From GCA-2686295 sp964402995 (GTDB lineage: Archaea > Nanobdellota > Nanobdellia > Woesearchaeales > GCA-2686295): a DNA stretch of 26,101 nucleotides. Every line of letters begins with the position of its first letter. Position 1 is the first letter of the stretch. A program made the translations under genes and the position numbers. Where the stretch lies: assembly GCA_964402995.1 (NCBI GenBank), contig CAYOEA010000014.1, forward strand, positions 1-26,101. Direction: 5' to 3'. A model generated the notes under the pieces. That model worked only from the letters and a program-made list of their open reading frames with translations, was not told the origin of the DNA and did not search any database. Below, one piece after another: positions 6,485-14,579 of this stretch.

Positions 6485-7117
6485 ATGAAAGGAACTGTAA
6501 AGTGGTACAATAGAAAAAAAGGATTTGGATTTGTCAGCGGTGAAGATGGAGAAGACTATTTTGTCCATTACACAGGCTTAACAGAAAAAACGTTCATTAG
6601 AGATAATGACTTAGTATCCTTTGACGGTGTCGACACAGAAAAAGGTAAACAAGCACAAAAAGTTACCTTAGAGAAAAAAGCAAGTGATAGAGACGACATT
6701 GTACAACCAACCACTGAGGAAACATCTAAAGAAACAGATGCTGCAGATTTAGTTGCAGAAGACGCACCTAAAGAAGTTGAAGCTGCTTCTGAAGAAGTTG
6801 TTGAAGAAACTGTTGCTCCTAAAGAAGAAGCTGTTGAAGTTGCTCCTAAAGAAGTTGTTGAAGAAACGGTTGCTCCTAAAGAAGCTGAAGTTGAAGTTGC
6901 TCCTGAAGAAGTTGTTGAAGAAACTGTTGCTCCTAAAGAAGAAGCTGTTGAAGTTGCTCCTAAAGAAGTTGTTGAAGAAGCTGTTGCTCCTAAAGAAGCT
7001 GAAGTTGAAGTTGCTCTTGAAGAAGTTGTTGAAGAAATAGTTGCTCCTAAAGAAGAAGCTGTTGAAGTTGCTCTTGAAGAAAAGACTAAAGCTGTAGAAG
7101 AAGAAAAGAAAGAATAA
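6485..7117 (+). CDS. Cold-shock-domain protein with long acidic repeat tail
   Basis: A 210-residue protein. Residues 1-65 are a cold-shock domain: MKGTVKWYN start, RNP1 KGFGFV (12-17) and RNP2 YFVHY (25-29), the aromatic surface that binds single-stranded RNA or DNA. Residues 66-103 are an acidic linker. Residues 104-198 are five tandem 19-residue repeats with consensus EVVEETVAPKEEAVEVAPK, alternating between a KEEAVEVAPK and a KEAEVEVAPE ending, so the higher-order unit is 38 residues. A charged EKTKAVEEEKKE-type end closes the protein. The tail is probably disordered, Glu- and Val-rich and strongly negative, unusual for a nucleic-acid chaperone. Start choice is firm because of the GGAGG site. 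Bacterial-type CSD proteins are patchy in archaea, so horizontal origin of the domain is possible. Confidence 0.88.
   Translation: MKGTVKWYNRKKGFGFVSGEDGEDYFVHYTGLTEKTFIRDNDLVSFDGVDTEKGKQAQKVTLEKKASDRDDIVQPTTEETSKETDAADLVAEDAPKEVEAASEEVVEETVAPKEEAVEVAPKEVVEETVAPKEAEVEVAPEEVVEETVAPKEEAVEVAPKEVVEEAVAPKEAEVEVALEEVVEEIVAPKEEAVEVALEEKTKAVEEEKKE
6794..7078 (+). repeat. Five tandem 57-bp coding repeats (114-bp higher-order unit)
   Basis: Units begin at 6794, 6851, 6908, 6965 and 7022. Units 1, 3 and 5 resemble each other most, as do units 2 and 4, so the array probably grew by duplication of a 114-bp pair. Copies differ by few bases, so the expansion looks recent. The array lacks stops in several frames, which creates spurious overlapping frames on both strands. 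Confidence 0.9.
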
Positions 7118-7155
7118 AAACAAATATTCTAGATTTTCAAGCATAATAATTTATA

Positions 7156-7175
7156 TTTTTTTTAATAATTTTTTT
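7156..7175 (+). terminator. T-rich terminator after the cold-shock gene
   Basis: T8 followed by T7, separated by AATAA, lies 39 nt after the stop codon in the gap between two convergent genes. This matches intrinsic archaeal poly-T termination. Confidence 0.5.
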
Positions 7176-7208
7176 CATTCAAAAATAATTCTAAGATGAA
7201 TTTACTGA

Positions 7209-8240
7209 TTAATATTTAGTTTTACCAGTATTAATAATAAGAATTTTTTTGTTCTTAGGAATTTTATTTTTTATTTGAAGAAATAATGCAAGTCCAGCAA
7301 TACCTGAAGGTTCAAAATTAATTTTTTGAGATTTAGCAAGATCTATTGCTTTATCAAGAAATTTTTCTTGAATTAAATAAATATTTGATTTAGAACCGCA
7401 AAACCCTGCATATTTGTAAAAACGAATCCATTGTTCATCAAAGTGAACGAAAGGAAGATGAGGAGAATAAAGTTTTTCTGCTGCTTTCGAATTAGGATTA
7501 TCTGTTGTCGCTCCAATGAAATTACAATCTCGAAGTTTCTTAATATTACCACTAAATCTGGGATCGTGATTATTTGTTAAAACTTCTTGTTTGTTAATAT
7601 TTAAAATATTTTCATATAAATTTCCAGTTCCAAAAGGTATAAAACAAAAATCAGGAGATGAATTAATAATTTCATAACTAAGCCAATCATAAAACCTGGT
7701 TGTTGGACCTAAAGCTTCATTAGAGGTAATATCAAAGCCATTTTGATTATTAGTTATATCTAATATTTCTTTCCAATTAAATGCTTTGTTAGAAAGTTTT
7801 CTTTTGAATATTTCACAACCTAAATCTTTGAGTGTTTTTATAATTTGATTATCAGTATTAATATCTAATAAAACTTTTAAATTAGGAAGATTATATTTAT
7901 TGAATTGTTTTTGGATAGCTGTGGCTGCAGAACCGGAAGAAATAATTGACATGTGAGGTAATTTGTTTTTATGATTATTTTTCTTTTTAGCAATTAGAAA
8001 ATCTCTATAAGTAACAACCATCTCCCAAGCCATACGATCTTTGTGAGTTCCAGTTGGATTAAAACTTTCATCTTTAATCCAAACATTAGAAAAACCAGGA
8101 ATTTTGATTTTGTAAGTAGGTGTAGCTGGAAATTTTGGATCATCAGCAGGAAATTCAGGATTATCAGGATCGTTTTCAGACCGAACAATAATTGATTTTA
8201 GAATCTTTTCTTCTGCTAATGTTAATCCCATAATAATCAT
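7209..8240 (-). CDS. PLP-dependent fold-type II enzyme, threonine synthase-like
   Basis: A 343-residue enzyme of the tryptophan synthase beta superfamily (threonine synthase, threonine dehydratase, cysteine synthase). The PLP-binding lysine is K67 in NPTGTHKDR, the motif typical of threonine synthase-like members. The substrate loop, normally SSGN or TSGN, reads SSGS (101-104). The phosphate-binding glycine loop is weak, FGTGN at 203-207 rather than GGGG. Residues 20-40 are a Pro/Asp-rich segment before the ATPTYK entry to the fold. The reaction is not assigned: the changed Asn and the short length argue against a standard threonine synthase. It may start at M1 or at M4. It is convergent with the cold-shock gene, and no other amino-acid genes are adjacent. 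Confidence 0.75.
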   Translation of the reverse strand: MIIMGLTLAEEKILKSIIVRSENDPDNPEFPADDPKFPATPTYKIKIPGFSNVWIKDESFNPTGTHKDRMAWEMVVTYRDFLIAKKKNNHKNKLPHMSIISSGSAATAIQKQFNKYNLPNLKVLLDINTDNQIIKTLKDLGCEIFKRKLSNKAFNWKEILDITNNQNGFDITSNEALGPTTRFYDWLSYEIINSSPDFCFIPFGTGNLYENILNINKQEVLTNNHDPRFSGNIKKLRDCNFIGATTDNPNSKAAEKLYSPHLPFVHFDEQWIRFYKYAGFCGSKSNIYLIQEKFLDKAIDLAKSQKINFEPSGIAGLALFLQIKNKIPKNKKILIINTGKTKY

Positions 8241-8306
8241 TTTAAGAATAAAAGAATATAAATCTTTCTAAGAATATAATAAAAAAATAATGAATAATAA
8301 TTAAAA

Positions 8307-9026
8307 TTATTGACTTAAACTTACAATTAAGTCGAATAGTTCACCTTGACATCCACTAAAAGTCTCAATAGCTAAATCAAAGTCAACTGTGTTATCATAA
8401 AGACAAGTCATTTCTTTGTTAGACCATGCTTCTTCAGGATGTTCTGGGTAAAGATTTTTAATTTCACATTTTCCTTGATTAGGTCCGATGATTTCATAAC
8501 GATAAACTAAACCTTCAAAGAAAGTCATATCAAGAGTTTCAGGCTCACAAGCAGTAAATTTTTCTTCAAAACATTCTTTACTTCCGCAACCACTAGTAAA
8601 ACTCGCATATTCTTCAACTTCAATTTCTGCTTGTTCTTGTTCATTATATGTGTCATTGAATGTTTGATCATTATCAATAAGTGCTTGATTATCATTTTGT
8701 GTTTGTAGATTGTCATTGTTTGCAGTGTTATCAACAGGTGGTGTTTGAATATCATTAGTACTGCCCGGAACAAATGCAAATATTAATGCGATAATAATAG
8801 TGAGTCCAATAACAATGCCTGCAATAATTAAAACTAAAGATTTAGAATGATGTTGAATTTTGATTGCTTCAATATTGGGTGTAGGTCTTCCAGCTTCTTG
8901 AATTGCTTGAGAAATTACACTTGAATTATATCCTTGTCTGATTAAGGTATTGTAAAGTTGTTCTGAAGAAAAACCTTTTCTTTCTTCATCTTTAATCCAA
9001 TCAATTAGTTCTTGTTTATTAGGCAT
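8307..9026 (-). CDS. Single-pass membrane protein with six-cysteine outer domain
   Basis: A 239-residue protein of unknown function. Residues 1-45 form a small helical domain (KGFSSEQLYNTLIRQGY then ISQAI) like those at the N-terminus of many DPANN membrane proteins. One TM helix spans 64-87. A low-complexity Asn/Gln/Asp/Thr linker covers about 90-135. The C-terminal domain (140-239) has six cysteines (147, 152, 160, 187, 208, 226), consistent with three disulfides outside the cell, and contains YRYEIIGPNQGKCEIK and EMTCLYDN. From the topology I infer N-terminus inside and C-terminal domain outside. I start at the ATG at 9026; a longer frame to 9065 would run through a TATATA promoter element 20-30 nt upstream. 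Confidence 0.72.
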   Translation of the reverse strand: MPNKQELIDWIKDEERKGFSSEQLYNTLIRQGYNSSVISQAIQEAGRPTPNIEAIKIQHHSKSLVLIIAGIVIGLTIIIALIFAFVPGSTNDIQTPPVDNTANNDNLQTQNDNQALIDNDQTFNDTYNEQEQAEIEVEEYASFTSGCGSKECFEEKFTACEPETLDMTFFEGLVYRYEIIGPNQGKCEIKNLYPEHPEEAWSNKEMTCLYDNTVDFDLAIETFSGCQGELFDLIVSLSQ

Positions 9027-9040
9027 AAAATTAAAATTAA

Positions 9041-9054
9041 AAAAAGGATATATA
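9041..9054 (-). promoter_or_regulatory. TATA box of the six-cysteine protein gene
   Basis: A TTTATATATCC element on the minus strand lies about 20-28 nt upstream of the ATG at 9026, consistent with a leaderless transcript and supporting that start over the longer frame. Confidence 0.5.
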
Positions 9055-9086
9055 AATTTTTTCAAAATTGCTAACTACTCTTGAGT

Positions 9087-10490
9087 TTAAAGTCTTCTTG
9101 CAACTGGACCTGCAGGAGTGTCATCAATAGTAAAACCTAATGCTTTGATTTTATCTCTAACCTCGTCAGCTTTAGTCCAATCTTTACTTTCTCTAGCTTC
9201 TCCTCGTGCTTTAATTAAATCTTGAATCTCAGAAGGAACATCAAATTTTTCTTTTTTAAAGTTTTCAACACCAAATCCTAAAACTTTATCAAAATTAAGA
9301 ATTAATTCATATTTTTCTTTAGATCCAAGAGTTTTATCAGCTAAAATACCATGGATAATTGCTAATGCTTTAGAAGTATTAAGATCTTCATTTATTGCTT
9401 TGATAAAATTTGATTTATACTCGGATTCAATTTTAGCATCAGGAAATGAGCAAGATAAATCTTCTTTTAATTCAATAATTCTTTCTTTTAATTTTGAAAA
9501 TGTTTCTTGAGCTTGTTCGAGAGCTTCAAAACTAAAATTAAGTTGCTTTCTATAATATGAACCAAGGCAGAAATATCTAAATACGATAGGATCAAAACCT
9601 TTGTCTTTGAGTGTTTGAAGAATGATGAAACTATCTCCTGATTTAGACATTTTACCTTTATTTAAGACTAAAAATTCGTTATGAAGCCAATAGTTAACCC
9701 ATTTTTTTCCAGTAGCACCTTCTGATTGAGCAATTTCATTTGTGTGATGAATTTGAATGTGATCAATTCCTCCACAATGAATATCAAATTGTTCGCCCAA
9801 GTACTTCATAGACATAGCAGAACATTCAATGTGCCAACCTGGAAAACCTCTACCCCAAGGACTATCCCATTGCATAGCTTGATTTTTGAATTTTGAATTA
9901 GTAAACCAAAGAACGAAATCATGAGGATTTTTTTTGTTTTCATCAACTTCAATTCGAGCACCAGCTTCTAAATTACCAAGTTTAATGCCAGCCATTTTAC
10001 CATAATCTGAGAATTTAGTAATATCAAAATAGATGTTTCCTTCTGCTTCATAAGTAAAACCTTTTTTTTCAAGACGTTCAATAAGTTCTATCATTTCAGA
10101 AATATGCTCTGTGGCTCTACAACTAATACTTGGTTTTTGAATATTTAATAAAGTCAAATCTTTAAAGAATGCTTCTTCATAGAAACGTGCAATATCCCAT
10201 ACTGTTTTATTTTCTCTTTTAGCACCTTTTAGCATCTTATCTTCGCCTTCATCTGCATCAGAGCTAAGATGGCCTACATCTGTTATGTTAATTACTTGAT
10301 TGACCTTATAATTGTTATATTCAAACATACGTCTTAAGATATCATCAAATATATAGGCTCTAAGGTTGCCAATATGTGCAAAATTGTAAACAGTAGGACC
10401 ACAACAGTAAATTCCAATTTCGCCTTCTTTAATAGGCGTAAAAACTTCTTTGGACCTACTTGCAGTATTATAAAGTTGTATTTCTACCAT
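9087..10490 (-). CDS. cysS: Cysteinyl-tRNA synthetase
   Basis: A 467-residue class I synthetase that charges tRNA-Cys. The zinc and active-site entry is IYCCGPTVYNFAHIGN, with HIGH-type HIGN at 39-42. Further CysRS hallmarks are WDSPWGRGFPGWHIECSAM, the GGIDHIQIHHTNE zinc/substrate segment, and KMSKS at 280-284 in KGKMSKSGD. The C-terminal helical and anticodon-binding regions (DALIA-like) end in DDTPAGPVARR. Length is standard. I start at the ATG at 10490 (MVEIQLYNT), because 21 extra upstream residues are unlike the family and overlap a TATA element. Having CysRS implies direct charging of the tRNA-Cys at 659-731 rather than only the SepRS/SepCysS route. Confidence 0.96.
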   Translation of the reverse strand: MVEIQLYNTASRSKEVFTPIKEGEIGIYCCGPTVYNFAHIGNLRAYIFDDILRRMFEYNNYKVNQVINITDVGHLSSDADEGEDKMLKGAKRENKTVWDIARFYEEAFFKDLTLLNIQKPSISCRATEHISEMIELIERLEKKGFTYEAEGNIYFDITKFSDYGKMAGIKLGNLEAGARIEVDENKKNPHDFVLWFTNSKFKNQAMQWDSPWGRGFPGWHIECSAMSMKYLGEQFDIHCGGIDHIQIHHTNEIAQSEGATGKKWVNYWLHNEFLVLNKGKMSKSGDSFIILQTLKDKGFDPIVFRYFCLGSYYRKQLNFSFEALEQAQETFSKLKERIIELKEDLSCSFPDAKIESEYKSNFIKAINEDLNTSKALAIIHGILADKTLGSKEKYELILNFDKVLGFGVENFKKEKFDVPSEIQDLIKARGEARESKDWTKADEVRDKIKALGFTIDDTPAGPVARRL

Positions 10491-10516
10491 TGTAAAAAAG
10501 AGTATCTGTAGCTTTG

Positions 10517-10529
10517 TTTTTATATTTTT
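10517..10529 (-). promoter_or_regulatory. TATA box of cysS
   Basis: AAAAATATAAAAA on the minus strand lies 27-39 nt upstream of the cysS ATG, within the 113-bp gap to the divergent AI-2E family gene. Confidence 0.5.
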
Positions 10530-10573
10530 AGCTAATTTATGATTTATAAGCAATTTTTTTAGTATTCAAAATA

Positions 10574-10583
10574 TTTATAAAAG
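10574..10583 (+). promoter_or_regulatory. TATA box of the AI-2E family gene
   Basis: TTTATAAAAG is 21-30 nt upstream of the ATG at 10604, consistent with a leaderless transcript. Confidence 0.55.
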
Positions 10584-10603
10584 ATAAATTAGAATTAGTA
10601 TAA

Positions 10604-11617
10604 ATGGCTGAATCAAGAGTTGCAAAGTATTTTTTAGCAATACTATTATTAGTTTTCTTGTACTTATCATTTCAAACAGCAAAGCCATTAGTAACAACTC
10701 TAATAATTTCTTTAATCTTAGTATTCATATTTTATCCAATTTATGAGTGGATGCTTAAGAAATTACGTATGAAAAAGAATTTAAGTTCTCTAATTATGGT
10801 ATTATTAGTATTATTATTGATAGTTATTCCAGGAGGGTTCATATTAAACTCCTTAGTCACTCAAACATATTCAGCATATTCTTTAGCTGCAAACATGAAT
10901 TTAACAGTAGTGGAAGAATATGTGCCAAGTTTTATTTTAGACAATATTAATTTAGATACAGCGGTTCAAGATGCAATTTTGAAAGTAAAAAACTTAGTTG
11001 TAGATTATGGACCATCAATTATAGGATCCATAATTGAAATGATATTAGGATTATTTATTATGTTGTTTGTAATGTTTTATGCTTTTAGAGATGGAAGAGA
11101 ATGGATACGAGATTTAAAAGAATATCTTCCTATGAAGAAAAAATATGTTAATCAATTATTTTTAGAAACAGATAATCTATTGAGTGGAGTATTGTATGGG
11201 TATGTTTTATCTGCAATAATTCAAGGTTCTCTCGCAGGACTGTTATTATTTTTATTTGGAATACCAAATCCAGTGTTTTGGGGCTTTATAATGATAGTAT
11301 TTTCTATATTGCCTTTAATTGGAACAGCATTAGTTTGGGCCCCTGCAGGTTTAATGTTAATATATCAAGGTCAAGTAGTTGCAGGAGTATTTATGTTAAT
11401 AATACAAACAATCATTGCAAATATGGATGTAGTTATTAGACCTAAATTAATAAGTCATAGAGCAAATATTCATCCAGTTGTAGTTTTAATTGGAGTAGTA
11501 GGTGGTGTTACTGCATTTGGATTTATTGGAGTGATAATTGGACCAATTATAATTTCTATAATGTTAGTATTAACAAGATTCTTTTTATATGAATTTAAGA
11601 ATAAGAATTTATTTTAG
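10604..11617 (+). CDS. AI-2E family transporter (PerM/TqsA-like)
   Basis: A 337-residue membrane protein with about eight TM segments: a pair at the N-terminus (about 10-50), one at 60-85, a soluble helical stretch (about 90-130), then a dense C-terminal block. The family core is visible in FYAFRDGREW (about 163-172) and in the PNPVFWGFIMIVFSILPLIG and ALVWAPAGLML segments. Family members have been linked to quorum-signal export, sodium/proton exchange or general efflux, so the annotation names the family and not a substrate. The gene is transcribed alone, divergently from cysS and convergently with the radical SAM gene; a T-rich stretch follows its stop. Confidence 0.88.
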   Translation: MAESRVAKYFLAILLLVFLYLSFQTAKPLVTTLIISLILVFIFYPIYEWMLKKLRMKKNLSSLIMVLLVLLLIVIPGGFILNSLVTQTYSAYSLAANMNLTVVEEYVPSFILDNINLDTAVQDAILKVKNLVVDYGPSIIGSIIEMILGLFIMLFVMFYAFRDGREWIRDLKEYLPMKKKYVNQLFLETDNLLSGVLYGYVLSAIIQGSLAGLLLFLFGIPNPVFWGFIMIVFSILPLIGTALVWAPAGLMLIYQGQVVAGVFMLIIQTIIANMDVVIRPKLISHRANIHPVVVLIGVVGGVTAFGFIGVIIGPIIISIMLVLTRFFLYEFKNKNLF

Positions 11618-11657
11618 ATTTTTTATAATTCTAATTTTAAATAATTTTAAATTAAAT

Positions 11658-12719
11658 TTATTTTTTTGAGAATAAAGTTTCTGCTTTTTTTTGCATAGAA
11701 GATAGATATTGATCTAAAACTTTCTTAACCTGAATTTTTTCTTCATCAGATAAATCTGCACGATTAAGCATAGAATCCCAATCTGCGAGTTTGTAAACAT
11801 CTTTTGCTGAGAAACGACTAACAAAATTTCTGTTTGCAAGCTTGACTTGTTTTTCGACTTCTAAACCATCTTGTGTATTAAACATTTTACTTGCAGGAAG
11901 TTTAGTAATAGCATTAGCGCCTGCTTTAAGTACAAGACTGATTTCTGGAATTCTATATTGTGCAGTACCAACAATAATTTCAATTTTTGGAAAGTGAATT
12001 CTTGTATTTGCAATCCACCAAGCCACATCAAGAGAATCGGGGCCATTCTCAAAAGGAGTATTTGCAACAGGTCTAAGAGCATAAATAGTAATTCTATCAA
12101 GATTATGTTTTTCTAAGAATATTTTTAGATATTTAAAATCGTCACGAGTTTCGCCAAGACCAATAATTATAGTCATACCATGTTTAAAGCCCATAGGTTT
12201 TGATTCTTTCATCATATCTTCAAAAGGCTCAATAGGTTTATCAGGACAAACTTTTTTGTGAAGAGTTGGATTTACAGTTTCAATACTGCTAATGATTCCT
12301 TGAGTGTAAGGTTTGAAGCTTTTAAGCATAGAAGTTCCAATTTCTCCTAAGTTAACCCAAATAGGTTCATCAAGAATTTGTGATACTAATTTTACAATTC
12401 TAATAAGTTCATCATCTTCACGAATTCCATAACCACCAGTTAAGAATTCAATTCTCCAACCAAAACCTTTAATCATCATAGCTTCAGCAAGAATACTATA
12501 CATGCTTCTTCTAGCTTTTTCTGGATGTTTAATTCTATGTTTTTGAACAGAACGAAAACAAAAAGTACAAGTTCCTCTATCACAATACCAAGAAAGAAAG
12601 ATACATCTACCAAACCAAATATTTCCATCAAAGTTTTTTTTATAGATAGAGCCAGCTTTAGAAATAAGTTCTGCTAATTCTTTATCTGGAACTGGAGTTT
12701 TAGTAATAATTTTGTCCAT
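11658..12719 (-). CDS. BioB-like radical SAM enzyme with CX4CX2C motif
   Basis: A 353-residue protein. The cluster-binding motif is C46-x4-C51-x2-C54 in WYCDRGTCTFCF, with the aromatic residue before the last cysteine as usual, but with four residues in the first gap instead of the canonical three. C39 lies upstream. FLTGGYG matches the GGE-type SAM-binding strand. ETVNPTLHKKVCP and GMTIIIGLGETRDD resemble biotin synthase-like enzymes. RPVANTPFENGP and the late AQYRIPEISLVLKAGANAI resemble the BioB/HydE/HmdB C-terminal barrel. It is not a convincing biotin synthase and no biotin genes are nearby. Archaeal lipoyl synthases (LipS1/LipS2) and HmdB are in the same wider group; I cannot decide between these or a new role. 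Monocistronic in appearance. Confidence 0.8.
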   Translation of the reverse strand: MDKIITKTPVPDKELAELISKAGSIYKKNFDGNIWFGRCIFLSWYCDRGTCTFCFRSVQKHRIKHPEKARRSMYSILAEAMMIKGFGWRIEFLTGGYGIREDDELIRIVKLVSQILDEPIWVNLGEIGTSMLKSFKPYTQGIISSIETVNPTLHKKVCPDKPIEPFEDMMKESKPMGFKHGMTIIIGLGETRDDFKYLKIFLEKHNLDRITIYALRPVANTPFENGPDSLDVAWWIANTRIHFPKIEIIVGTAQYRIPEISLVLKAGANAITKLPASKMFNTQDGLEVEKQVKLANRNFVSRFSAKDVYKLADWDSMLNRADLSDEEKIQVKKVLDQYLSSMQKKAETLFSKK

Positions 12720-12773
12720 AAGAAGAAAGAATATATTATTGTTTTAAAAAATTATGGCTAAACAGGTTTATTA

Positions 12774-14573
12774 TTAGATTAATTTACCTTTGTATGCAAG
12801 CTCAATAAACATTGCAGTACTCCAAGCTTGAGCCATGCAACCTTGAGATTCTCTTTTTGAAGCACTTGATATTTCGGATAAATGACCTACAAAACCTGAG
12901 AATAAAAGTTCTTGTTCGGTTGCTTTATAGATACGTTCAATAAAATAGTCATATTTCTTTTTATCAAGTTCAAACATGCAAATACCAGCTAAACAATTAA
13001 TCCAAAACCATGAATCTCCATTGTGATAGCTTTCATTAGTTTCGCCAGTGTGATTTGCTTTGAATAAAGGACTGTCTTTACCAACTGAAGATAAACCTCC
13101 CCAGTCAAGCCAGATCTTAGATAAAATTTTATCAAAAATCATTTTCCATTCGAAATTACTAAGAAGTTCTGGATAAGTATAGTATGCAATAAATACATTT
13201 GGTCTTGCAGTAGAATCATTAATAGTGTCAAATAATAAATCATTTTTAAAAAAAGCTTGACGAACGTTTTTAACTAATAATTCTTCTAATGATTTGTATT
13301 CGAAATAAGACATTTTAAGCATTCTGCAAAGAGTACGCATTAATTTAAAACTAGCAAGAAGAAGAGTTTGAATTTCAAGAGAAAAACCTTTTCTTCCATC
13401 AAAACCTTGGGCTGTAGTATCCATCCAAGTTTCTTTTAATTCATTTTTGATAAGATGATTTTCCATTTTTCTAACTAATTGTTCTTCTAAAGAAAGATGA
13501 AGCTTATGTTTAATAAAATTAAGTTCTTCGTTAGAAAAATATTTGTTAAGAATTTTTTTATCATCTAAAATTTGTAGTAAATCATGAATACGTTTGAATA
13601 ACCAAAAAATACTATCTGCACTAGAAAGATCTGAGTGAGGAATTCTATTAGGAATTCTGCCTTCATCATTAATTAAGTGAAGATAATACATTAATTTTTT
13701 CTTAACAAAATCATAATCTCCATTTAAGATGAACGCTTTAATAGAAATTAATTCATCACGAGACCAAAATTGTCCAAACCAAGGAAGACCTGCAAAAATA
13801 CCATCTTTAACATGATGATTATCAATATGAACTTTTAATGAATCAAGAGAGTTAAGAGCGATGTTCGCGGTTAGTTTTTTAGATTTACAAATCTTTTTTT
13901 TATGAATTTCAAGTGATTCTTTGAGAATGCTTTCATTTTTCATTGCAGTTAAAACTTTTGAGATTGCTTCATTTTCAGTATCTGCAAATCCTAAAAACAT
14001 TTTAGTATCGTCTTCGCACCAAAATCTTATAGGATTGTAAGTGTAAAAATCATATTTAGAATTTCTATGTTTATCAAAAACGTAAAGTCTTTTTTTCCAC
14101 TCGTGAACTTCTTCATAAGATGAATTAGTGTTGATTGCAAGGAACTTATTATCTTTTTTGTAATGAAAAATTATTAGTCCATCTTTTTCATAAAAATTAT
14201 AAGTTCGATTTTGATCATCAAAATCAAACATTTTTCTAAAATCAAGAGATAAAGTTATAGGACCATTGTAATTATTAACTTCATAAATAAGTGCTGTTGG
14301 AGTAAGATGAAAAGTTTCTTTAGATTCGTCATAAACTCTTGAAACAGATGAGAAATCATTTTCAATTCCTGTTAGATGTTTATCAAGAATAAAGTTTTCA
14401 ACACACTTATACATATTCCAATCTTTATCTAAATGAAACCATCCTTGAGTATGAGAAACGTTCATAGGACTACCTAGGCTAAGAAAGCCACCAGCTCTAT
14501 CTGTGAGAAGAAAATATCCCTCACCCTCTTTTTTTATGACTTGAGTTTCATCAAGTCTGTGAACAATTTTCAT
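12774..14573 (-). CDS. Glycogen-debranching-type glucosidase (amylo-alpha-1,6-glucosidase/GH133-like)
   Basis: A 599-residue protein without signal peptide or TM segment, so probably cytosolic. Residues 1-215 form a beta-rich N-terminal domain with the TDRAGGFLSLG entry. The C-terminal (alpha/alpha)6 barrel has GLPWFGQFWSRDEL (262-275), where the family acid is the Asp/Glu of WSRDE, TWMD before the middle of the barrel, and SEIS (566-569) followed by CMAQAWS near the end, matching the archaeal debranching-enzyme pattern of a catalytic Glu plus AQAWS. The expected role is hydrolysis of alpha-1,6 branches or related alpha-glucosides. Its start is 6 nt after the stop of the nucleotidyltransferase gene, so they are almost certainly co-transcribed. 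A GH15-like glucoamylase is the alternative reading. Confidence 0.8.
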   Translation of the reverse strand: MKIVHRLDETQVIKKEGEGYFLLTDRAGGFLSLGSPMNVSHTQGWFHLDKDWNMYKCVENFILDKHLTGIENDFSSVSRVYDESKETFHLTPTALIYEVNNYNGPITLSLDFRKMFDFDDQNRTYNFYEKDGLIIFHYKKDNKFLAINTNSSYEEVHEWKKRLYVFDKHRNSKYDFYTYNPIRFWCEDDTKMFLGFADTENEAISKVLTAMKNESILKESLEIHKKKICKSKKLTANIALNSLDSLKVHIDNHHVKDGIFAGLPWFGQFWSRDELISIKAFILNGDYDFVKKKLMYYLHLINDEGRIPNRIPHSDLSSADSIFWLFKRIHDLLQILDDKKILNKYFSNEELNFIKHKLHLSLEEQLVRKMENHLIKNELKETWMDTTAQGFDGRKGFSLEIQTLLLASFKLMRTLCRMLKMSYFEYKSLEELLVKNVRQAFFKNDLLFDTINDSTARPNVFIAYYTYPELLSNFEWKMIFDKILSKIWLDWGGLSSVGKDSPLFKANHTGETNESYHNGDSWFWINCLAGICMFELDKKKYDYFIERIYKATEQELLFSGFVGHLSEISSASKRESQGCMAQAWSTAMFIELAYKGKLI

Positions 14574-14579
14574 TTAAGC

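Noticed and set aside
6749..7144. Long open frames on both strands over the cold-shock repeat array
   Set aside because: They arise because the repeat unit lacks stops in several frames; their products are Phe/Asn- or Leu/Lys-only low-complexity sequence.
7190..7215. C/D box guide RNA suggested by GATGA and CTGA motifs
   Set aside because: The motifs are too close and lack a proper RUGAUGA box and terminal stem; they overlap the end of a coding gene.
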